A DNA stretch of 44,902 bases from a virus, in IMG/VR virus record IMGVR_UViG_3300031920_000284, positions 1 to 44,902 of that record; one strand, 5' to 3'. The notes below the pieces were generated by a model. It was not told the origin of the DNA. It saw only the letters and a list, made by a program, of their open reading frames with translations, and ran no database searches. Positions 24,248-31,827 of this stretch are shown here, one piece after another. Every line of letters starts with the position of its first letter. Positions within the stretch are counted from its first letter, which is position 1. The position numbers and the translations under genes were made by a program.

Positions 24248-25285
24248 TTAAAGTATGTAAAAGTGTTTTGTTTTTTTAACTTTATTATTTTCTATAATTT
24301 CAGTTAATTCATCTACAATTCTCCAAAAAACAGTATTACTAACCTTTTTATATAAATCAGAAATATCTTTAGCATATTTTCGTTTAATAAAAATACATCT
24401 TATATTATATTCTTTCTTATATTTCTTTGCTCCTCTAACTCCAGCTAAATCGTTATCAAAAAAGACCATAATATTATTTTTAAATTTTGTAGAAATTTTC
24501 TTGTACTGTAATTCAGAGATTAAAACATTTTCTGAAGTAGTAGCACTAGAAATAAAACCAAATTCATATAATAACATTAGGTCTTTCATAGATTTAATTA
24601 AAATACAATGAGATCCTTCTTTTGGTAATTGTCTAGAACCTTGTAAAGTAGTAGACGACCAATTACTAAGAAAACGATATTTTCTTTTAGTTGGCATATA
24701 AAGTCTCCAGAGTTCATTACCTTCAGAGTTAGTTCCACCATAATAGCCATATATGGGAGAAGTTGTTGAAGAACTGGAGTAATAATTACCATTAAGAAAA
24801 ACAGATTTTATAGAAAAAATCTTAAATTTGTTAAGTGTCCCAATAGATATTCCAAAGGAACTCCACCATTTTAATTCTCTTTCACTAAAATCTTGAATTT
24901 CAACTTGTATTTTTGCTTTTTCAGTTTGTTTTAAAACGAATCCACTGTAATCTATTTTACGAAGATTTTTTTGTAATTTTAATTCGATAAAATTAAAATC
25001 ATTCGCAATTATTCTTAATGCTTTATAATAAGAACAATTAAAGAGGTACATTACTGCTCCCGCAAAATCAAAACTTGGTCCTGCGAAATCTTTATATATT
25101 AACATACCTCTTTTATTCTTATAAAATGCACAAGTAGGAGTATTGTCTTTTCTTATTATTGATGGACTACAAAACAATCCATTCTTAACAGGTACTCCTA
25201 GATAATGTTCAAAATAAGTTTCTTGAGAATTTTTTGAAAGTAAGAGTTCTTTTGTTATCTTTTTTGTAACTGTTAATTTAAACAT
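24248..25285 (-). CDS. DnaG-like primase with TOPRIM domain
   Basis: 345 residues. The N-terminal half (CSPSIIRKDNTPTCAFYK and YKDFAGPSFDFAGAVMYLF) has the DnaG zinc-domain framework without the CHC2 cysteines, a common phage variant. TOPRIM: HCILIKSMKDLMLLYEFG near 228, where the usual Glu is replaced as in other phage members, then MVFFDNDLAGVRGAKKYKK near 275 with the D-x-D pair. It makes RNA primers, working with the DnaB-like helicase at 28107. It is followed by the resolvase-like gene with a single base between. Confidence 0.85.
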   Translation of the reverse strand: MFKLTVTKKITKELLLSKNSQETYFEHYLGVPVKNGLFCSPSIIRKDNTPTCAFYKNKRGMLIYKDFAGPSFDFAGAVMYLFNCSYYKALRIIANDFNFIELKLQKNLRKIDYSGFVLKQTEKAKIQVEIQDFSERELKWWSSFGISIGTLNKFKIFSIKSVFLNGNYYSSSSTTSPIYGYYGGTNSEGNELWRLYMPTKRKYRFLSNWSSTTLQGSRQLPKEGSHCILIKSMKDLMLLYEFGFISSATTSENVLISELQYKKISTKFKNNIMVFFDNDLAGVRGAKKYKKEYNIRCIFIKRKYAKDISDLYKKVSNTVFWRIVDELTEIIENNKVKKTKHFYIL

Positions 25286-25307
25286 TACTTAAAAGATACA
25301 AAAAATA

Positions 25308-26006
25308 CTATAAGTCTCCTATATCAAAATTAAGGTCTACTTTATCAGTATCAGTACTGGTTAAATCCAAATCATTCATATTAGTAGGTTTAGCATTTGT
25401 TTCTGCTTGAATTTTTTGTAATTCATAAGGAGTAAATGCTATTTTATTACCAATAAAATTATTTCTAACATAAGCAGCTCCATCTCTGTTTATCGCAGTG
25501 AAAAAGCCAGGAAATCTACCTTCTCCATTTTTGTCTTTCATTAATTTTATTTTATTTTCTCTACCTTTGGCTTTATCAAAGATTTGAATCATAAGATTTC
25601 TTAAAGCATCCCAAGTAGGAGCTCCTAAATTCTTAGTTTCACTATCAATTTCTTTTCCTAATTCAGGAAGATACCCATCAATGACGTGTTTGAAAAATAA
25701 CATCATTGTTTCTATTCCTGATGGTTGAGGTATTTTATTCTTTTTACCTGTTTTGTCGGTATACTCAGTTTCAGTCCTTTCAAAGTCTACATCTGGCCTA
25801 GGCTCAAAAACTGTGTGTTCATATGCACCATCTTCATTAGAAAAATTAATTTTTAGTACTTTGTAAACTGTACCAGGTTTTTTAACGCCATCTATATCTT
25901 GAATTTCACACTTGTCTAATTTGACAGTATGAATCATGTTGCCTTCTAATTTTGGTTTTGCTGTACTTTGCGATGCTCCCGCTGTTTGTCCGAATGAAAA
26001 ATCCAT
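25308..26006 (-). CDS. Putative single-stranded DNA-binding protein
   Basis: 232 residues. N-terminal low-complexity start, then a beta-rich region with charged strands (VYKVLKINFSNEDGAYEH), and an acidic tail ending LNFDIGDL. Such an acidic, hydrophobic-ended tail is typical of SSBs, which use it to recruit partners. In crAss-like phages a protein of this size sits beside the Sak4-like ATPase and is predicted to bind ssDNA. The call rests on tail and location, not on a visible OB fold. Confidence 0.65.
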   Translation of the reverse strand: MDFSFGQTAGASQSTAKPKLEGNMIHTVKLDKCEIQDIDGVKKPGTVYKVLKINFSNEDGAYEHTVFEPRPDVDFERTETEYTDKTGKKNKIPQPSGIETMMLFFKHVIDGYLPELGKEIDSETKNLGAPTWDALRNLMIQIFDKAKGRENKIKLMKDKNGEGRFPGFFTAINRDGAAYVRNNFIGNKIAFTPYELQKIQAETNAKPTNMNDLDLTSTDTDKVDLNFDIGDL

Positions 26007-26012
26007 GTAATT

Positions 26013-26582
26013 CTATAATTTATAAGTCATTTCTTCTATTGCTATCTCGTCTGGTCCTTCATCTGTTATAATTTTTATATCTATTTTTTCTGCTTCTGCA
26101 ACATCTTTATAAGATAAATCTGTAGGAACTTCTGAAGTAGAAATTAACCTCCAAATTCCTTCTTTATAAGGAATAATCTTAAATTCAATACCATGCTTTT
26201 CAAGAATAGCATTAGCTTTTCCTCGATATGCAATGGAATTAGTTTTGGTAACCTTATTACCTGATCCTTCTTGATCAAAAGAAGTATCTTTACCTACAAT
26301 TGGCATTGGTAAATTCTCACCTTTAAACTTTTCATATTTAACAATAACGCGGTTTTCCCATTCAAGCCCCATTTCTGCAGCACATCTATTATTAAATACA
26401 ATTTTATTCTTTTCTAAAGTGACAAGTGCTTCATCTTCTAAAACGATCTCTTTAGGTTTTGCCTTTCTTGCAGTAGTTTTTTTCTTCTCAATTCCATCTA
26501 CGAAACAAGTTAAATTAGACGTTGTTTCTGTTTCTACATCAAACTCAAATGTTACTGTTATTTTTTTATTCATTATATTCAT
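26013..26582 (-). CDS. Unknown protein in the recombination block
   Basis: 189 residues, beta-rich and charged, with a Thr/Lys-rich N-terminus (FVDGIEKKKTTARKAKPKE) and an acidic C-terminus. No motif. It lies between the Sak4-like ATPase (17-base overlap) and the SSB-like gene, so a role in recombination or annealing is likely by position. Confidence 0.7.
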   Translation of the reverse strand: MNIMNKKITVTFEFDVETETTSNLTCFVDGIEKKKTTARKAKPKEIVLEDEALVTLEKNKIVFNNRCAAEMGLEWENRVIVKYEKFKGENLPMPIVGKDTSFDQEGSGNKVTKTNSIAYRGKANAILEKHGIEFKIIPYKEGIWRLISTSEVPTDLSYKDVAEAEKIDIKIITDEGPDEIAIEEMTYKL

Positions 26583-26964
26583 TAATTTTCTCTATAACAT
26601 ATTGCAAGTCATTATCAATATAAAAATCATCAAAACAACCCATTGGTGTTTTTGCGGTTGTTGTACCGTCTGATTGAGTGATAAATTTATATTTAATTTC
26701 ACCTTCTAATCCTTTATCTATATGAGTAAATAAAACATAAGTAAATAGTCCTTCTACTGTAATCATATTGTCAATCATTTTACCCATCGTTTTAATTTTA
26801 TAACGAGGATTTAATGCATCACCAATATCTTCAGCATGAGCTAAAATACAAACTTTTAAGTCATCTCTCATACCCATTGCTTCTTTTAGTACACTGTAAA
26901 AGTTGCTAGCCATTTGCGTGAATTTCTCGTAGCCCTTCTCGGATGATCTATCCATAGCTTCAAA
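26566..26964 (-). CDS. Sak4-like RecA-fold ATPase, exon 2
   Basis: 132 codons, beginning FEAMDRSSEKGYEKF, then VCILAHAEDIGD and YKIKTMGKMID, motifs of the C-terminal half of Sak4/AAA_24 phage ATPases. Its apparent ATG at 26967 is intron sequence: the G is the last intron base. Joined to exon 1 (27813-28103) the protein has 229 residues, and the junction reads YIMA-FEAMDR, matching the family spacing. It ends inside the start of the next gene. Confidence 0.88.
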   Translation of the reverse strand, partial: FEAMDRSSEKGYEKFTQMASNFYSVLKEAMGMRDDLKVCILAHAEDIGDALNPRYKIKTMGKMIDNMITVEGLFTYVLFTHIDKGLEGEIKYKFITQSDGTTTAKTPMGCFDDFYIDNDLQYVIEKINEYNE

Positions 26965-27812
26965 CATTTACATTCAACAATGGTCGTTAATCATTGCCCG
27001 CTACAAGTTGTAGCTGCTGCATATTACTATGCAGATTAGACTATATCATCATCTTATTTCTAAGATGTCTGGCGCTTCCACTCACTTGAGTGTACTCTCT
27101 TTCGAGATAGTCGTTGCACCTTCCTCTGTAATAGAGGCTTGGCTCAGGATTGTCCATATAGGAGTTTCCCTGAATTCACCAGATTTGCTACTAACCATTA
27201 CTGATTAGTGGGCCTTTGAAAGCTTGGTCGTAAGACCAATAAAAATTTTTATATAATTTACCACTTTTTAATGCTCTATTAATTCCTTTACTTGCTCCAC
27301 CAGGTTTTATTTCAAATTCAGAAGCTCATGCTTCTATATTAGGTTTTATACCTTCGTAAGTAGTTATTATTTCTAAAGATTCATTGAAACGATATATAGT
27401 TTTATATCTTTTCTTTAAATTGTCTGGATTTGAATAGTATTTCTTATTCGCTTCAGATAATTTCTTTTTTGTTTCTTCAGTAGGAATATGTGTAAGAACA
27501 TCCAATTCTTTATTATAAATTGGGTGTAATAAATCAATATAATGTTGTTCTTTTAAATATTGTTCATCTATATTACAAGTTTCTATAAGTTCTAGGTAAA
27601 AACATTCTTCTCCATGCTTATTATAGGCATTTTGTAAATGTTCATTCTTATGAATTCCTTTTCGGAGTTCATATCTATGTTTACGGAATCTTTGTTGTAT
27701 GTTTTTAGAACTTCCTATATAAAATTTTGTATTATTACAAATAATTTTATAAATTCCACATACATTTTTATATTGTAACATAGACTCACTAAATTTCATT
27801 TCAATTTAGTTT
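26965..27812 (-). ncRNA. Group I intron in the Sak4-like gene, carrying a GIY-YIG ORF
   Basis: About 848 bases. The ribozyme core is compact at the 3' side (26965-27190): GGACAATCCTGAGCCAAG (27138-27155), P7 5' half near 27106-27114 (ACGACTATC), P7 3' half GATATAGTCT (27038-27047), with several perfect hairpins between. The endonuclease ORF occupies the 5' side, starting about 14 bases after the splice site. The last base is G. The 5' boundary could be a few bases off. Confidence 0.87.
27191..27799 (-). CDS. GIY-YIG homing endonuclease, with one in-frame TGA
   Basis: 202 residues when TGA at 27326-27328 is Trp. N-terminal GIY-YIG domain: CGIYKIICN, FYIGSSKNIQQRFRKH (catalytic Arg) and the Glu in ECFYLELIE, within residues 14-78. 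After a linker, a DNA-binding tail reads GIKPNIEA-W-ASEFEIKPGG, ending GKLYKNFYWSYDQAF, the usual NUMOD-type end (GKLYKGFYW). The TGA falls right before this tail, so early termination would leave the nuclease domain without most of its DNA-binding part. It would drive homing of its intron. Confidence 0.88.
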
Positions 27813-28103
27813 AGCCATAATATATTGGGCATCCTCTATAATAACTACTTTTATTTCTGGTCTTGTCTTGTCAATAACTTTTAAAATTTTAGTTATTTGT
27901 TCAACATCTGAAGTATTATAAAGATTACCTTCAAATTGACCTTTTGTATTTTTTCTTAGAGGTATATAATCTTTCTTTGCTCTCCTAAATGGTAAAGATT
28001 TACCAGCTATATTAATAATAAATGTTTCAGCTGGATTTAAATTTCTAATTGAAGTGGACTTACCACTCCCAGAATTTCCTATGATTCCAATTAAGTCCGC
28101 CAT
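27813..28103 (-). CDS. Sak4-like RecA-fold ATPase, exon 1
   Basis: 97 codons. Walker A GIIGNSGSGKSTSIRNL at residues 6-22, then NPAETFIINIAGKSLPF, and the Walker B-like VVIIEDAQYIMA at the end. This is the phage Sak4 pattern, a short RecA-like ATPase that works with SSB or annealing proteins in single-strand annealing. The intron lies right after Walker B, so unspliced mRNA gives an inactive fragment. Four bases separate it from the DnaB-like gene. Confidence 0.88.
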
Positions 28104-28106
28104 ACT

Positions 28107-29177
28107 TTATAACATAAATACGTTTTTTTCTTTGTCATTTTCTTTTTTCTCTTGTATCTTTTTTTTATTATAATCTAAGTTTAAATAAGGTTCATAATCG
28201 CCAATTTCTTCTGGTTTTGGTAAGTCTCTAAACATACTTATTTCACCATAAAAAGCTGAACCTATATTAACATCAGATTGTCCATATCTATTTTTTAGAA
28301 CTTGTATGAGCCTAAATTTTTTCTTTAAAACGTTTTGAATAGGATAACCTTCACACCTTGCTATCTTTTCTCTATAGGGAAAATATAAGGCAATTACTAC
28401 TTCAGAACCATCAGTTGTACCTGATGTATCTTTAAAGTCATCTAGTTGAACTAATTCATACCCATTAGTTTTCCTATCCATTGATTTTTGATTTCTATTT
28501 AATTGTTGAATAAAAACACCAGTAATATCACATTTATTTCTAAAATAAATCATAAAATCAACTGTTAAATCTATTCTTTCTTTTTTTGATCCCGGACCTC
28601 CAATAAGTCCAACATGATCAATAAGGACAACTTTATACTCTGATGAGTCCTTTTCATGATATTCTTCTTTGTGCTCTCCAAGAGCAACAAATTCTCCATG
28701 TTGTTTCAACCACTTTTTACAAGTAGCATAAACTCCTTTAGGAGTTAAAGATTTATCATATATAACTATATATTTAGAAATTTGTCTAAGCCATTTTTCA
28801 GATTTTTGAATTAATAATTCATGTTCTGAAGATATTGGTTTAGTTAAAGACAAAATGTCTTCATATGTTACAATTTCATCAAATTCATCATATATATATC
28901 TTGATAATATTTTTGCAAAAAGAGTATCAGCGGACATTTCAAAGGAATAATACAGAATTGATATTGGAGTATTTTTAGAGTGCTTTAATAAATTATAAAC
29001 AAATATATCCATAGCAAATGAAGTTTTACCTCCAGCAGTATCAGCACCTATAGTGTATAAATACTTTTTTTGTATGCCATAAATTATTTTATTTAATTTT
29101 TCAGAACCCGTGCTAATCCCAATATTTTTTCCTAGTTTTCCATTTTTAATATTTTTTAGAAGTTTATCAATAGCCAT
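28107..29177 (-). CDS. Replicative DNA helicase, DnaB-like
   Basis: 356 residues. Only the C-terminal ATPase domain: Walker A GADTAGGKTSFAMDI near 43, YYSFEMSAD (motif H1a) near 76, Walker B VVLIDHVGLIGG near 185, and a QLNRNQKS motif near 221 with the DFKDTSGTTDGSEVVI region (H4-like). A Lys-rich tail follows. No N-terminal collar domain is present. It would unwind DNA ahead of the polymerase; the preceding gene may be a partner or loader. Confidence 0.9.
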   Translation of the reverse strand: MAIDKLLKNIKNGKLGKNIGISTGSEKLNKIIYGIQKKYLYTIGADTAGGKTSFAMDIFVYNLLKHSKNTPISILYYSFEMSADTLFAKILSRYIYDEFDEIVTYEDILSLTKPISSEHELLIQKSEKWLRQISKYIVIYDKSLTPKGVYATCKKWLKQHGEFVALGEHKEEYHEKDSSEYKVVLIDHVGLIGGPGSKKERIDLTVDFMIYFRNKCDITGVFIQQLNRNQKSMDRKTNGYELVQLDDFKDTSGTTDGSEVVIALYFPYREKIARCEGYPIQNVLKKKFRLIQVLKNRYGQSDVNIGSAFYGEISMFRDLPKPEEIGDYEPYLNLDYNKKKIQEKKENDKEKNVFML

Positions 29178-29792
29178 TTATAGTAATTCAGAATTTTTGA
29201 AGCCATTTACATTTCCACTATTTCTAATGAATTCAATCTCTTCATGCTTTCTTGAAGCAATAAATTCTATGATAGAATAATTAATTAAGTCATTATCCTT
29301 AGCATATTCTAAAATTTCCATAATTCTTTCATGTCTTACACTAGAACTTTTTAAAGCTCTTGTATAGAACAAACAAAAATCTTCAAATGAGAATAATCCT
29401 GCTTTAGTAAAATTCTTAATACTTATCAATTTTCCTTTAATATTTATAAAAGGAGGATAAGCGTCAAAGAATTCTTTACCAATTTCATTAGACTCTCTAA
29501 TATACTTCTTAATGAAGTTTTTATTAAAGGGTATAAGTTTTGGATTTAATTGTTTCCCTTCTTCTGGTATTTTATAAGTAGCATTGATTACTTGTTTTGA
29601 TTGTAAAGATTCTAAGACATTTCTAAATAATTGTTTACCATTCGATGTATTTGAAAGGTAATTAACTAAATATTCTTTATCTCCATCTATAGCTAAAAAT
29701 AACAACCTTAAAACAAATAATTCAGTAGGTGTTAACCCACTATTAATATAAATATTGATTTCTTCTTTAAGTGATAATTCAAAATGCTGCAT
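29178..29792 (-). CDS. Unknown protein next to the DnaB-like helicase
   Basis: 204 residues, helical, with ELSLKEEINIYINSGLTPTE at the start and a winged-helix-like SNGKQLFRNVLESLQSKQVI segment. The position directly before the helicase (adjacent, no gap) would suit a helicase loader or origin-binding protein, but no motif proves it. Confidence 0.65.
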   Translation of the reverse strand: MQHFELSLKEEINIYINSGLTPTELFVLRLLFLAIDGDKEYLVNYLSNTSNGKQLFRNVLESLQSKQVINATYKIPEEGKQLNPKLIPFNKNFIKKYIRESNEIGKEFFDAYPPFINIKGKLISIKNFTKAGLFSFEDFCLFYTRALKSSSVRHERIMEILEYAKDNDLINYSIIEFIASRKHEEIEFIRNSGNVNGFKNSELL

Positions 29793-29820
29793 TAAATGTA
29801 GATTTTAAATTACATAAGTT

Positions 29821-30006
29821 CTAATCCGGTAGGGGATTTTTATTAAGGTCTGTCAGTAATTTGTACTTTGTTAATAATTTGCTTACTAGTTCACGATACC
29901 TTTTAAGTATTGTATCTAGTACATCATCTTCAATCCCTTGACTAATAAATCTATCATTTAGGACGAGATTTAAATTTGATAATTCTATCTGTTCTTCAAT
30001 TGTCAT
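29821..30006 (-). CDS. Small helical unknown protein
   Basis: 61 residues, helical and coiled (DTILKRYRELVSKLLTKYK). No motif. It ends with TAG and is 28 bases before the next gene. Confidence 0.6.
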   Translation of the reverse strand: MTIEEQIELSNLNLVLNDRFISQGIEDDVLDTILKRYRELVSKLLTKYKLLTDLNKNPLPD

Positions 30007-30007
30007 A

Positions 30008-30175
30008 TTATAAGACTTTTATTTCTACTTCTTTATCATCATTGATAAATTCTTCATCAAACATATAAGCTGTAAGAAAACCATCAGAATCTGTTTCCAA
30101 ATAAATGTGTTCAGGATTTATTGCTTTCATTGTATCTTTATTAATAAAAGATACTTTTAGTTTAGTTATTTTCAT
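30008..30175 (-). CDS. Small unknown protein
   Basis: 55 residues: MKITKLKVSFINKDTMKAIN, then an acidic beta-like tail with YLETDSDGF. The ATG overlaps the helicase stop (TAATG) and its TAA is one base before the next gene, so it fits as an operon member. Confidence 0.65.
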   Translation of the reverse strand: MKITKLKVSFINKDTMKAINPEHIYLETDSDGFLTAYMFDEEFINDDKEVEIKVL

Positions 30176-31401
30176 TATAATCTAAATAATAATTGTGATT
30201 CTTTTGCAATCTGTTTTGGGTATTCTATATCATTACGATTTAAAATACCATCTAATTCTGCTTCAGTTATTTCCATATAACTTTTACCAGCAGTAGAAGT
30301 ATTATACCAATTTTCTTCATTTGTTCCAGCAAGAACTAAAGTAAAAATTTCAGCTTCTTTACCTTCTTGGTATCTAATAACTCTTCCAATTCGTTGTGTT
30401 TTTTGAGTTTGTGATGAGGTATTACATAATATAACGGCTAAATTTAAACCACTAATATCAGCTCCTTCATCTAAACTTTTAGCAGTATTAACTACACCAG
30501 TAGAATTTCTAGAAAATTCTTCCATAGTTATCCTATTTCTTTTCTTTCCTCTGCCAGAATGTACAATTCTACCTCTTTTAATTTTCTCTGCTTGTTTAAT
30601 AGTAGCAGAAAATGTAATAGCTTTACTATTGAGTCTTGCATCTAAAATTCTTTGTGCAACTTCAACCTTTTTAGGATGATTTGTTACGAATTTTTTACGT
30701 GCTTTAAGAGCTCTATTCCAAGTAAATACTATTGCATCCATTTCTGCTACTGGAACTCCCATCATTTTACCATATCTTCTTCGTTGGATGATATTAGTAA
30801 GACAACCTAATGCCTGATGAAAATCAAAATCGAAGAAACTAAAAGCATCTTGGAATTGTCTATTATGTTCATTATATTCTTCTATATCATCAACATAAAT
30901 TAAAACTTTATATTCTTTATAAGGAGATAGCCATTTATTTTCTACTGCTTCATCTATCTCTATAACATCACAAACAGGACAATATCGATTTAACATTTCG
31001 TGTCGTCCATCTAATCTACTAAATGTAGCAGATAGACCTAATACAATACTAGGAGTTCTAACTCTAAATATAGCATAAAAAGTATTACTAGGAATTCTGT
31101 GAGCCTCATCTAAAATAAGAAAATCAATTTTACTTTCTACTTTAACAGCAGAGTTAATAATTTCTACACCTACTTCATTAAAGAATCCAGCTTTACTTAA
31201 TTCCTGAGACCATTGTAGCTTCAAATATTCAGTTGGAACTACAACTACTATTTTTTTATCTCTATTTTTTGTTAAAAAAACTTTTATAGCAAGTATTGCA
31301 GCTCTGGTTTTACCAGTGCCGGTTGCCCATTGTAAAGTTCCTCTACATTTTTGATCTATCCATTTTTTTACTCCTAATTTTTGTCTTTTATCTCTTGTCA
31401 T
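30175..31401 (-). CDS. SF2 DNA/RNA helicase (DEAH-type, SNF2/RAD25-like)
   Basis: 408 residues. Walker A QWATGTGKTRAAI near 24, Ia VVVPTEYLK near 52, Walker B FLILDEAHRIP near 94, III LGLSATFSR near 117, then KAITFSATIKQ near 257, NTAKSLDEGADI near 305 and QRIGRVIRY (motif VI) near 336. It is the compact helicase of crAss-like and other phage replication modules. Its own upstream gap carries the shared 20-bp element and an inverted repeat, so it may head its operon. Confidence 0.92.
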   Translation of the reverse strand: MTRDKRQKLGVKKWIDQKCRGTLQWATGTGKTRAAILAIKVFLTKNRDKKIVVVVPTEYLKLQWSQELSKAGFFNEVGVEIINSAVKVESKIDFLILDEAHRIPSNTFYAIFRVRTPSIVLGLSATFSRLDGRHEMLNRYCPVCDVIEIDEAVENKWLSPYKEYKVLIYVDDIEEYNEHNRQFQDAFSFFDFDFHQALGCLTNIIQRRRYGKMMGVPVAEMDAIVFTWNRALKARKKFVTNHPKKVEVAQRILDARLNSKAITFSATIKQAEKIKRGRIVHSGRGKKRNRITMEEFSRNSTGVVNTAKSLDEGADISGLNLAVILCNTSSQTQKTQRIGRVIRYQEGKEAEIFTLVLAGTNEENWYNTSTAGKSYMEITEAELDGILNRNDIEYPKQIAKESQLLFRL

Positions 31402-31429
31402 TGACGTAATAAATATTTGTGTAAGCTTA

Positions 31430-31460
31430 TAAAGATACGAAAAATATTTGGATATTTTTC
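31430..31460 (-). promoter_or_regulatory. Possible promoter with a perfect 9-bp inverted repeat (operator-like)
   Basis: 31439-31460 reads GAAAAATAT-TTGG-ATATTTTTC, a perfect inverted repeat with a 4-base centre. Directly downstream on the minus strand is TATCTTTA (31430-31437), one base off the Bacteroidota -7 box. The arrangement suits an operator overlapping the -10 to -33 region of the helicase promoter. Confidence 0.45.
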
Positions 31461-31464
31461 ATTC

Positions 31465-31484
31465 AATATGTTAAAAAATGTTAA
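31465..31484. repeat. Shared 20-bp element, copy 2, two ATGTTAA units 10 bp apart
   Basis: The same 20 bases as 20961-20980, in the same orientation, and also directly at the stop codon of the upstream gene and ahead of a promoter-like box (about 28 bases away here, about 39 in copy 1). Confidence 0.7.
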
Positions 31485-31817
31485 TTATTCAAATTCTGAA
31501 GATTTAACTTTTATAAGAGTATAGGTAGAATTTTCAGTTTTAAATTCAGTTTCACTTACAATTTCTATTACAGGAGAAGTATTAAGATATTCAGTAAGTC
31601 TGCTTCCTCGAATAATAAATCTTTCTCCAATTGTAGGAGGATTTGCAAATGTACCAACAACAGTATAACCTTTATCAATCCCATTAGGATGTAATTCTCC
31701 AATATTTGCAAAAGTATCTATAGTTTTTTGTAGTTCATAGACATCTCCTAAAATTTTTTGTGCTTCAAATTCTGTACTTATACTAACATGATATTTTTCT
31801 CTTTCAATTTTTTCCAT
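31485..31817 (-). CDS. Unknown beta-rich protein
   Basis: 110 residues: a charged helical start (ERYHVSI-like), then beta strands with NPPTIGERFIIRGSRLTEYL. No motif. It lies just after the DNA polymerase gene, 10 bases downstream, so it may be co-expressed with it. Confidence 0.65.
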   Translation of the reverse strand: MEKIEREKYHVSISTEFEAQKILGDVYELQKTIDTFANIGELHPNGIDKGYTVVGTFANPPTIGERFIIRGSRLTEYLNTSPVIEIVSETEFKTENSTYTLIKVKSSEFE

Positions 31818-31827
31818 AATTTTTTAT

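Noticed and set aside
24598-24792. Minus-strand 64-codon ORF
   Set aside because: It lies wholly within the primase gene in another frame.
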